From contig CALFMX010000165.1 in the NCBI GenBank assembly GCA_937902565.1, positions 1-12,478 on the forward strand: 12,478 nt of DNA, read 5' to 3'. This document shows positions 7,067 through 12,478 of the stretch, one piece after another (position 1 is the first letter of the stretch; each line of letters opens with the position of its first letter). Under the pieces are notes generated by a model. It saw only the letters and a list, made by a program, of their open reading frames with translations. It searched no databases and had not been told where the DNA came from. The DNA is from an uncultured Spirochaetales bacterium (GTDB taxonomy: Bacteria; Spirochaetota; Spirochaetia; Sphaerochaetales; Sphaerochaetaceae). Made by a program: the position numbers and the translations under genes.

Positions 7067-8679
7067 GTGACCGCGAGGCGGTAGCCTAAAAGAGTGGAGC
7101 CGGTCAGGACCAGGAGGAGCAGCACCCTCGAGACGACGGCGGGCAGGCCAAAGAGGGGCAGGACGATGAGAAAGAGTGCGTCCACGAGGACGAAGAGAAG
7201 AGAGACGAGCAGGCCGAAGAGGCCGTTGGGGTTGCTCTTCATCGCGTGCTGGGCGAGGGTCCACTCCTCGTTCGGGTTGTGGTAGTCGATCGCCAGCTGG
7301 AAGGGGGCAACCGCGGCGATGGTGAGCAGTGAGAGCGGGGCCATCCACACAAAAGAAGCGAGCCCCCTGCCTGCAAGCAGCAGGGTCGACGCCAGGTAGA
7401 TGAGGTTCGTCCCCCCCACCAGGGCGAGGTGGAAGAGGAGCTTGGCATCCACGAACACACTCGCCTTGAGGGGGTAGAGGCGATTCTTTGCCAGGTGCCT
7501 GCCCTCCCGCGAGACACTGGTGCTGCTGATCATGGTCATGTTCGAGACCAGCATAAGGATGAGAAAGAGCAACTCGTCGACAATCGTGAGGCTCATGAGA
7601 GCCTCGACGAGGAGAGCCATATCTCCAATGGTACCGGTCACAGTCCAGACGACCAGCAGGATGAGGGGGATCAGCAGCTCCCCTACCGCCTCGAAGATGA
7701 AGGCACTCTCACTCTTGAGGATCACCAGCTCACGGCCAACCAAGGCCCGAACCGGGCTCCTCATCCCCCGAGAGCGCCTATGGCCTCTCTTGCGCTGCAC
7801 GCTCCCTGCCCGGTACTGCTCAATGGACCGGTGGTAGGAGGGGATGGCCGAGAGGGCCCCCACCCCCCCGATGGCAGAGAGGATGAGGAGGGAGAGCAGG
7901 AGTGTAGGCATTGAGAAGGCGCTCTGTGCCTGGAGCACGAGAAGGGGCAGATACCGCTCGAGGCGGTCAAAGAGCGGAACCACCGTGGTGAGCATCCTCT
8001 GGTAGTCGTAGGCAAGCGTATCACCAGAGTCGAGCGAGCGGGTCATCAGGGCAGAGAGCGCGATGAAGAAGAGCATGAAGAGGAGCATCGCCGCCACCTT
8101 GGAGGCGGAGGGGAAGCGGCGCGTCAGGCCGAGGCGCAGGGAGAGGGCCACAGCAACCACCACCACGGCAAGCGGCAAAAGCGGACCGAACAACAGGTTG
8201 GCCAGGGCGGCGACCATGAGGGTGGCCCCCACCCCCTCGATCCAGGCGGCAATGATGAAGGCCGGCAGGGTCATGAAGGCGTAGAGGGGGGTGTAGAGGA
8301 GGTAGAGGATCAGGAGACGGCTCGAGGCAAGGGCACGCTCCTCTATGGGCAGGGGGGAGAGCATGCGGATATCCGGAGCGCCATAGAGGATATTCGAGAC
8401 CGAGGAGAAGGAGATGACCACCGTGCCCACCGTACCGACCAGAGCGGCCAAAAAGAGGCCGAGGTAGGGTTTGTCCACCATCATGCCCAGGTTCTGGTAC
8501 CCCCAATAGGTGAAGGTGAGCACAGCGAGGAAGTAGGCGAAGAGGAGGATGAGCAGGAGGGAGAGGACGACCATGAGGGGCCGCTTCTTCGAGCGTCCGA
8601 AGCCAAAGCGCTGGACGAACGAAGAGAGGGGCTTGGTCCCGACCCAATACCCCTTGAGCAGGAGGGTGACCATCTTCAC
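7039..8679 (-). CDS. ABC-2-type exporter membrane subunit, cargo unknown
   Basis: A 546-residue, very hydrophobic protein with roughly 12 predicted membrane segments (first near residues 33-58, last near 520-540) and a basic cytoplasmic loop around residues 290-315 (VQRKRGHRRSRG). A mid-protein segment SSTSVSREGRHLAKNRLYPL and an early PLPIEERALASSRLL resemble the cytoplasmic coupling segments of large ABC-2-type permeases, in which a 'SREG...P' stretch recurs. It is the second gene of the operon: its GTG start overlaps the ATPase stop by 4 bp (GTGA, 8679-8676); an ATG at 8673 is an alternative start. Together with the ATPase it would pump a substrate out of the cytoplasm. Nothing in the sequence identifies the substrate; no regulator, peptidase or peptide precursor gene is adjacent. 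The 3' end overlaps the HAD phosphatase gene by 28 bp. Confidence 0.75.
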   Translation of the reverse strand: MKMVTLLLKGYWVGTKPLSSFVQRFGFGRSKKRPLMVVLSLLLILLFAYFLAVLTFTYWGYQNLGMMVDKPYLGLFLAALVGTVGTVVISFSSVSNILYGAPDIRMLSPLPIEERALASSRLLILYLLYTPLYAFMTLPAFIIAAWIEGVGATLMVAALANLLFGPLLPLAVVVVAVALSLRLGLTRRFPSASKVAAMLLFMLFFIALSALMTRSLDSGDTLAYDYQRMLTTVVPLFDRLERYLPLLVLQAQSAFSMPTLLLSLLILSAIGGVGALSAIPSYHRSIEQYRAGSVQRKRGHRRSRGMRSPVRALVGRELVILKSESAFIFEAVGELLIPLILLVVWTVTGTIGDMALLVEALMSLTIVDELLFLILMLVSNMTMISSTSVSREGRHLAKNRLYPLKASVFVDAKLLFHLALVGGTNLIYLASTLLLAGRGLASFVWMAPLSLLTIAAVAPFQLAIDYHNPNEEWTLAQHAMKSNPNGLFGLLVSLLFVLVDALFLIVLPLFGLPAVVSRVLLLLVLTGSTLLGYRLAVTQASRALAR

Positions 8680-9407
8680 TGCCCGTCTCCGGTCAAGGAG
8701 AGGAAGAGGGACTCGAGGCTCAGGTCCGCACTCCCGTTCTGCAATCGAAGCGCTTCAAAGGAGCCGCTGTAGAGCAGTTTCCCCTCGGCGATGATCCCGA
8801 GCTTGGTGCAGAGTTGCTCGGCAACCTCGAGGACGTGGGTGGAGAAGAAGACGGTATTGCCTGAACGGGCATACTCCTTGAGCAGCGACTTGAGATTGAA
8901 GGAGGCCTTGGGATCGAGGCCGACCATCGGCTCGTCGAGGACGAGGAGGCGGGGCCGGGGCAGCAGGGCGGCGATGATGGAGAGCTTCTGCTTCATGCCA
9001 TGGGAGTAGGAGGAGATCGCATCGTCAAGCTCGTCGACCAAGAGCAGCCGCTTGCCGAGCGCCTGGATGCGCTCGCGCCGCTCCCCCGCTTCGATGCGGT
9101 GGATGTCAGCGATGAAGGTGAGGTGCTCACGGCCGGTCATCTTCTCATAGAAGGTCGGCTCATCGGCACAGTAGCCGATTATCCGCTTGTAGGCCAACGA
9201 TGCGGTGCTCTCCACCCCATCGAAGGCGATCGTGCCGCTGTCGGGGGCCAGCAGGGAGACGATCATGCGGATCGTGGTCGATTTGCCTGCTCCGTTGGGG
9301 CCGAGGAAGCCGAAGATCTCCCCGCCCTCGATGGAGAGGGAGAGCGAGTCGACGGCCGGCTTGGGTTTTCCCTCATAGCGCTTGGTCAGGGCGATACACT
9401 CCAACAT
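8676..9407 (-). CDS. ABC transporter ATP-binding protein (ABC-2 exporter type)
   Basis: A 243-residue nucleotide-binding subunit that powers the adjacent permease. Walker A is GPNGAGKST (36-44), the signature motif is YSHGMKQK (134-141, in place of LSGGQ, common in ABC-2-type ATPases), Walker B is LLVLDEP (154-160, catalytic E159), the D-loop is GLDP and the switch histidine is H191 (FFSTHV). The Q-loop segment reads IGYCADEPTFYEKMTGREHL; the usual glutamine is aspartate (D82), a variant I recall in this exporter group. The ATG at 9407 has a perfect ribosome site AAGGAGG (9420-9414) at 6-nt spacing, and a strong promoter lies just upstream. First gene of a two-gene operon coupled by a 4-bp overlap. 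Divergent from argG across an AT-rich control region. Cargo unknown. Confidence 0.93.
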   Translation of the reverse strand: MLECIALTKRYEGKPKPAVDSLSLSIEGGEIFGFLGPNGAGKSTTIRMIVSLLAPDSGTIAFDGVESTASLAYKRIIGYCADEPTFYEKMTGREHLTFIADIHRIEAGERRERIQALGKRLLLVDELDDAISSYSHGMKQKLSIIAALLPRPRLLVLDEPMVGLDPKASFNLKSLLKEYARSGNTVFFSTHVLEVAEQLCTKLGIIAEGKLLYSGSFEALRLQNGSADLSLESLFLSLTGDGQ

Positions 9408-9426
9408 ACCGTGCCTCCTTGTACTG

Positions 9427-9455
9427 AGTATAGTTGCTGTCCACCTCTTTTACAA
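9427..9455 (-). promoter_or_regulatory. Sigma70-type promoter of the ABC exporter operon
   Basis: Reading the minus strand, TTGTAA (9455-9450) and TATACT (9432-9427) are separated by 17 bp. Transcription would start near 9421, immediately before the ribosome site AAGGAGG (9420-9414). The AT-rich run just upstream (9456-9480), with two TTCGAA copies 10 bp apart, could act as an UP element or operator. Confidence 0.75.
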
Positions 9456-9461
9456 TACTAT

Positions 9462-9477
9462 TTCGAATATTTTCGAA
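9462..9477. repeat. Tandem TTCGAA palindromes, 10-bp period
   Basis: TTCGAA occurs at 9462-9467 and 9472-9477, one helical turn apart, just upstream of the -35 of the ABC operon promoter. Each copy is itself a palindrome, so the whole is nearly symmetric. It looks like a small operator or part of an UP element; function inferred from position only. Confidence 0.45.
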
Positions 9478-9511
9478 TTAGCTTATATGATGTATATTCA
9501 TTCATGGTATT

Positions 9512-9527
9512 TTGGTCAAATTGGTCA
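9512..9527 (+). repeat. Direct repeat TTGGTCA, 9-bp period
   Basis: TTGGTCA appears at 9512-9518 and 9521-9527, with a degenerate third copy TTGGGTA at 9531-9537. The set sits in the middle of the divergent control region and could be a protein-binding site, but the region is low in complexity. Confidence 0.35.
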
Positions 9528-9544
9528 TTTTTGGGTAAATATAC

Positions 9545-9568
9545 TTGTATAGTTGAATATTTATACAA
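9545..9568. promoter_or_regulatory. Dyad with ARG-box-like core upstream of argG
   Basis: TTGTATA (9545-9551) and TATACAA (9562-9568) form a perfect 7-bp inverted repeat with a 10-nt spacer. Inside it, TGAATATTTATACA (9554-9567) matches the ArgR/AhrC box core TGAATWWWWATTCA at 13 of 14 positions. It ends 8 bp upstream of the proposed argG -35. An arginine repressor site before argG is expected biologically, but no argR is in the window and AT-rich DNA raises the chance of accidental matches. Confidence 0.45.
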
Positions 9569-9575
9569 AACCCTC

Positions 9576-9604
9576 TTGTCATTATTCTGTCGCTTCACTA
9601 CACT
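9576..9604 (+). promoter_or_regulatory. Sigma70-type promoter of argG
   Basis: TTGTCA (9576-9581) and TACACT (9599-9604) are separated by 17 bp. The start of transcription would be near 9611, which excludes the in-frame ATG at 9605 and leaves a 21-nt leader containing GGAGG (9621-9625), 6 nt before the ATG at 9632. Confidence 0.65.
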
Positions 9605-9631
9605 ATGCAGGTAATCATACGGAGGGCGGAT

Positions 9632-10849
9632 ATGCAGAAAGAGAAAATCATCCTGGCATACAGCGGTGGGCTCGACACCTCGGTAATCCTGAAGTGGCTT
9701 GCGAACAAAGGCTTTGACGTGATCGCCTATGTGGCGAACGTCGGACAGAACGAGGACTTTGAGGCCGTCAGGCAAAAAGCACTGGCAACCGGTGCCTCGA
9801 AGGTCTATATCGAGGACCTGCGCCGCGAGTTGGTCACCGAGTACATCCACCCGGCCCTGCAGGCCAACACCATCTACGAAGGGACCTATATGCTCGGCAC
9901 CTCGCTCGCCCGCCCGATCATCGCAAAGCGCCAGGTCGAGATCGCCCGCAAGGAAGGGACCGTCTACGTCGCCCACGGGGCAACCGGCAAGGGCAACGAC
10001 CAAGTCCGCTTTGAATTCGGCTACTACATGCATATGCCCGAGGCCAAGATCATCGCCCCGTGGAAGGACCCGGAGTGGCTTTCCCAATTCGAGGGCAGGA
10101 GCGACATGATCGCCTATGCCAAGGAGCATGGCATCCCCATCAAGGCATCGACGAAGAAGCCGTACAGCGAGGATGAGAACCTGATCCACATCAGCCACGA
10201 GGCCGGGATCCTGGAGGACCCCTCCAAGCGGGCCGCCGATGATGTCTACTCCATCACCCTCAGCCCACAGCAGGCAAAGGATGAGGAGACGAACCTCACC
10301 ATCGAGTTCGTCGACGGCATCCCGGTCAAGGTGACCAATGAGGGGGATGGGAAGATCGTCACCGATCCGCTCGAGATGGTCCTCTACCTCAACAAGGTCG
10401 GTCACGACAACGCCATCGGGCGGGTTGACATGGTGGAGAACCGCTACGTGGGCATCAAGAGCCGGGGCGTCTACGAGACCCCGGGTTGCGAGATCCTCTG
10501 GAAGGCCCATCACAACCTCGAGGGTATCACGATGGACAAGGAGGTGATGCACCTCAGGGACACGCTCATGCCCACCTACGCCACCCTCATCTACAACGGC
10601 TATTGGGGCAGCCCGGAGTTCGAGATGCTGCGCGCAGCCTTCACACAGAGCCAGAAGCACGTCACCGGCACCAGCCGGGTCGCCCTCTACAAGGGGAATG
10701 TGATCTTTGCTGGTGTGGAGAGCCCCCACTCCCTCTATGATGAGGCGCTCGGCTCGATGGATGAGGCGGGTGGCTACCAGCCGGTGGACTGCAAGGGGTT
10801 CATCAATATCAATGCCATCCGCTTGATGGCCAGCGCGAAGCGGCCCTAG
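9632..10849 (+). CDS. argG: Argininosuccinate synthase
   Basis: ArgG joins citrulline and aspartate with ATP to give argininosuccinate, the penultimate step of arginine synthesis, in the cytoplasm. The 405-residue length is normal for the short (type I) family. The N-terminal PP-loop is AYSGGLDTS (9-17); a second signature, [15 protein letters not shown], begins near residue 114; substrate-binding stretches [41 protein letters not shown] and [16 protein letters not shown] are all intact. The ATG at 9632 is chosen over 9605 because GGAGG (9621-9625) is correctly spaced from it, the protein then starts like other ArgG proteins, and the proposed promoter starts transcription after 9605. No other arg gene is in the window. 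The stop codon TAG shares the palindrome CTAG with the stop of the opposite-strand regulator gene, and no terminator is visible. Confidence 0.97.
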   Translation: MQKEKIILAYSGGLDTSVILKWLANKGFDVIAYVANVGQNEDFEAVRQKALATGASKVYIEDLRRELVTEYIHPALQANTIYEGTYMLGTSLARPIIAKRQVEIARKEGTVYVAHGATGKGNDQVRFEFGYYMHMPEAKIIAPWKDPEWLSQFEGRSDMIAYAKEHGIPIKASTKKPYSEDENLIHISHEAGILEDPSKRAADDVYSITLSPQQAKDEETNLTIEFVDGIPVKVTNEGDGKIVTDPLEMVLYLNKVGHDNAIGRVDMVENRYVGIKSRGVYETPGCEILWKAHHNLEGITMDKEVMHLRDTLMPTYATLIYNGYWGSPEFEMLRAAFTQSQKHVTGTSRVALYKGNVIFAGVESPHSLYDEALGSMDEAGGYQPVDCKGFININAIRLMASAKRP

Positions 10850-11169
10850 GCCAACTCCTCCCAGTGCTCCTTTCCCAGGGCAAGGATGTCGTGGATGTGC
10901 TCATCGTCGAGGCGATAGAGCACACTCCTGCCATCCTTGCGAAAGCGAACCAGGCGGCTGGCACGCAGCAACTTGAGCTGCTGGCTGATCGTTGACTGCT
11001 GCATCCCCAACTCCTCGCTGATCGAGGAGACACCGCGTTCCCCCCCTTCCAGGAGGAAGAGGATCTTCAGCCTGGTGGGATCGCCGAAGACCTTGAAGAA
11101 GTCGGCGATGTCGACGATTGCCTCCTCTGGGGGCAATGGGGGGGCCTTGGTGTTCGAATCTTCCTGCAT
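10846..11169 (-). CDS. ArsR/SmtB-family metal-responsive repressor with an alpha-5 zinc-type site
   Basis: A 107-residue winged-helix regulator that should bind DNA as a dimer and release it on metal binding. The core reads [29 protein letters not shown] region, recognition helix [18 protein letters not shown], and wing [12 protein letters not shown]. The protein has no cysteine, so an alpha-3N/ArsR-type thiol site is absent. The last helix carries D89-x-H91-x10-H102-x2-E105, the exact spacing of the alpha-5 zinc ligands of SmtB (Asp104, His106, His117, Glu120); the CzrA site is close. Zinc (or cobalt/nickel) sensing is therefore the best inference. The frame is open upstream to 11403, but that start would run through the divergent citrate synthase gene; the ATG at 11169 fits the family length. 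It has no ribosome site and a -10 six nt upstream. Its target is unknown: no metal transporter lies nearby. Confidence 0.88.
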   Translation of the reverse strand: MQEDSNTKAPPLPPEEAIVDIADFFKVFGDPTRLKILFLLEGGERGVSSISEELGMQQSTISQQLKLLRASRLVRFRKDGRSVLYRLDDEHIHDILALGKEHWEELA

Positions 11170-11175
11170 GGGCAC

Positions 11176-11181
11176 AGTATA
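11176..11181 (-). promoter_or_regulatory. -10 element of a probable leaderless arsR-type transcript
   Basis: On the minus strand TATACT (11181-11176) is followed by six bases (GTGCCC) and then the ATG at 11169. Transcription starting 7 nt after the -10 would begin on the A of the ATG. No Shine-Dalgarno is present. A -35 would be near 11204-11199 (TTTCCT), a weak match. Confidence 0.55.
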
Positions 11182-11214
11182 GCGGTGGCCGGGCCAAAAG
11201 GAAAGTCTGTGTAT

Positions 11215-11242
11215 TTGCAAAACCCAGAATATGGGATAGAGT
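11215..11242 (+). promoter_or_regulatory. Possible promoter of the citrate synthase gene
   Basis: TTGCAA (11215-11220) and TAGAGT (11237-11242) are 16 bp apart, each matching consensus at 4 of 6 positions. Transcription would start near 11249, with the ribosome site ACGGAGG (11258-11264) in the leader. The regulator's promoter fires the other way within the same 103-bp gap, so a repressor bound here could affect both. Confidence 0.4.
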
Positions 11243-11272
11243 GCATGAATTCCCGCTACGGAGGTACATACC

Positions 11273-12478
11273 ATGGAGATCGACAAGAACAAAGCTACAC
11301 TGATCCTCCCCGATAAAGAGATACAGCTCACCGTCCTTACCGACAACATGGGGGACAAATCGATCGACATCACCGCCTTGAGGAAGGAGACCGGCTTCAT
11401 CACCTATGACCCGGGATTCGTCAACACCGGCAGCTGCATGAGCTCGATCTGCTACGTCAACGGCGAAGAGGGAATCCTCCGCTACCGCGGCTATGATATC
11501 GAGGACCTCGTCGAGCACTGCGACTTTGTTGAGGTGGCCCACCTCCTTGTGAAGGGGGAGCTGCCCAACCTCGAGGAACGCCACCTCTACGCCGAGATGC
11601 TCAACCGCCACTCGCTCTTGCACGTCGACATGCGTAACTTCTTCCGTGACTTCCCCCAGGACGCACACCCGATGTCGATCCTCAGTGCGATGGTCGCCAG
11701 CCTGTCGGCCTTCTATCCTGAGATCGCCGATGTCGATCCGGAGGAGAACGTCGACCTCACCGTCAGCCGCCTCCTCTCCAAGATGCGTACCATCGCCGCC
11801 TTCAGCTACCGTCAGATGAACGGGCTGGACTTCGTCGACCCCTCCTACAAGTTCTCCTACTGCGAGAACTTCCTGAACATGATGTTCCGCACCTCGGTCA
11901 ACGCCTATGTGCCCGATCCCCTGCACGTCAAGGCGCTGAACACCCTCCTGATCCTCCACGCCGACCATGAGCAGAACTGCTCGACCAGTGCCGTGCGCCT
12001 GGTCGCCTCAAGCGATGCAAACCTCTACGCCTCGGTGGCCGCCGGCTGCTGTGCCCTCTGGGGCAACAAGCACGGCGGGGCCAACCAAGAGGTGATGCTG
12101 ATGCTGATGCAGATCTACAACGAGGGCCTCACCATCGATGAGGTCATCAAGAAGGCGAAGGACAAGGATGATCCCTTCCGCCTCTCCGGCTTCGGGCACC
12201 GTATCTACAAGACCTACGATCCGAGGGCCAAGATTGCAAAGCGCCTCTGCCAGCAGATCATCGAGACCGAGGGGACCCTCGACCCGCTGCTCAAGATTGC
12301 GATGCAATTGGAAGAGGTCGCCCTCAGCGACCCCTACTTCATCGAGCGCAACCTCTATCCCAATGTTGACTTCTATACCGGCATCATCTTCCACGCCATG
12401 GGAATCCCCGAATCGATGTTCACCGTCCTCTTTGCGATGGGACGTCTGCCCGGCTGGATCGCCCTCGGGCTGGAGTGG
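11273..12478 (+). CDS. gltA: Citrate synthase, type II (GltA-like), 3'-truncated by the window
   Basis: Condenses acetyl-CoA and oxaloacetate to citrate, the entry step of the TCA cycle. The 402 residues present run in frame to the last base; comparison with E. coli GltA (427) suggests about 25-30 residues are missing. The N-terminal beta-rich domain found in type II enzymes is present (residues 1-50, then FITYDPGFVNTGSCMS, GEEGILRYRGYDIEDL). Catalytic residues are in place: H267 in NKHGGAN, H309 in GFGHRIYKTYDPRA and D366 in YPNVDFYTGI; LHADHEQN precedes them. The residues just before the first catalytic histidine are GNK where E. coli has GPA. The ATG at 11273 has ACGGAGG 8 nt upstream. Divergent from the metal-responsive regulator. 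Methylcitrate synthases are shorter and lack the N-terminal domain, so a true citrate synthase is favoured. Confidence 0.93.
   Translation, partial: MEIDKNKATLILPDKEIQLTVLTDNMGDKSIDITALRKETGFITYDPGFVNTGSCMSSICYVNGEEGILRYRGYDIEDLVEHCDFVEVAHLLVKGELPNLEERHLYAEMLNRHSLLHVDMRNFFRDFPQDAHPMSILSAMVASLSAFYPEIADVDPEENVDLTVSRLLSKMRTIAAFSYRQMNGLDFVDPSYKFSYCENFLNMMFRTSVNAYVPDPLHVKALNTLLILHADHEQNCSTSAVRLVASSDANLYASVAAGCCALWGNKHGGANQEVMLMLMQIYNEGLTIDEVIKKAKDKDDPFRLSGFGHRIYKTYDPRAKIAKRLCQQIIETEGTLDPLLKIAMQLEEVALSDPYFIERNLYPNVDFYTGIIFHAMGIPESMFTVLFAMGRLPGWIALGLEW

Larger units (their letters stand above)
9408..9631. other. AT-rich divergent control region between the ABC operon and argG
   Basis: This 224-bp stretch has no credible gene. 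Positions 9460-9570 are roughly three quarters A+T, in sharp contrast to the GC-rich genes on both sides. It holds one promoter for each direction, two short direct repeats (TTCGAA at 9462 and 9472; TTGGTCA at 9512 and 9521), an ATGA-N7-TCAT dyad (9487-9501) and a longer dyad with an ARG-box-like core (9545-9568). Confidence 0.8.

Noticed and set aside
9605..9631. Upstream ATG for argG at 9605
   Set aside because: It lies before the predicted transcription start and has no ribosome site, whereas the ATG at 9632 has GGAGG at ideal spacing.
9458..10729. 423-codon open frame on the minus strand across argG
   Set aside because: It mirrors argG in a shadow frame, shows low-complexity Asp/Val/Leu-rich translation and no known domain, and runs into the AT-rich control region. 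argG is unambiguous.
11223..11236. CCCA-N5-TGGG as an ArsR operator near the citrate synthase gene
   Set aside because: Arms are only 4 bp, do not extend, and do not resemble the SmtB/CzrA 12-2-12 operator.
11170..11403. Extended start for the ArsR-type regulator at 11403 (185 residues)
   Set aside because: The extra 78 residues lie antisense to the citrate synthase start and its ribosome site and have no family counterpart.
10901..11968. 355-codon open frame on the minus strand across the regulator and citrate synthase
   Set aside because: Antisense shadow; it overlaps the real regulator in another frame and has no recognisable domain.

Overview
This is an ordinary, gene-dense chromosomal window from a GC-rich bacterium (about 60% GC by eye). 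It carries eleven protein genes and no rRNA, tRNA, CRISPR array, transposon or phage gene that I can recognise. The MurD style (P-loop TGTKGKT, CEFSSWQ), a long methionyl-tRNA synthetase with four CXXC knuckles and a C-terminal tRNA-binding domain, and a FemAB-type aminoacyltransferase beside them suggest a spirochaete (Spirochaetota, perhaps a Sphaerochaeta/Spirochaeta relative). That placement is from memory of protein styles and is only moderately secure.

Layout. Positions 1-1047 (+) hold the 3' three quarters of murD. It converges on a minus-strand pair, metG (4230-2020) followed 11 bp later by a FemAB/FemX-like transferase (2008-1013) whose end overlaps murD by 35 bp. Divergent from metG, with a good sigma70 promoter, is hflK-hflC (4332-6307, 4-bp overlap), closed by a textbook intrinsic terminator. 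A HAD-type phosphatase (6380-7066, +) follows and overlaps by 28 bp the end of a minus-strand ABC exporter operon: ATPase (9407-8676), then membrane protein (8679-7039). An AT-rich 224-bp divergent control region (9408-9631) separates this operon from argG (9632-10849, +). argG and a small SmtB/ArsR-type regulator (11169-10846, -) share the four bases of their stop codons. The regulator is divergent from a type II citrate synthase gene (from 11273, +) that runs off the window.

How the genes work together. There is a cell-wall corner (murD plus a FemX-like enzyme, which in its family uses charged tRNA and is here co-transcribed with a tRNA synthetase), a membrane quality-control pair (HflKC), an exporter of unknown cargo, and biosynthetic/central metabolic genes (argG, citrate synthase). 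I see no single novel multi-gene system. The points most worth a second look are regulatory: two genes (HAD phosphatase, ArsR regulator) with no Shine-Dalgarno and a -10 hexamer exactly 6 nt before the ATG, implying leaderless mRNAs; a complete SmtB-type alpha-5 zinc site in a cysteine-free ArsR protein with no metal transporter beside it; an ARG-box-like operator inside a perfect dyad upstream of argG; and 3'-end overlap at all three convergent gene pairs. Intergenic stretches are all under 300 bp.
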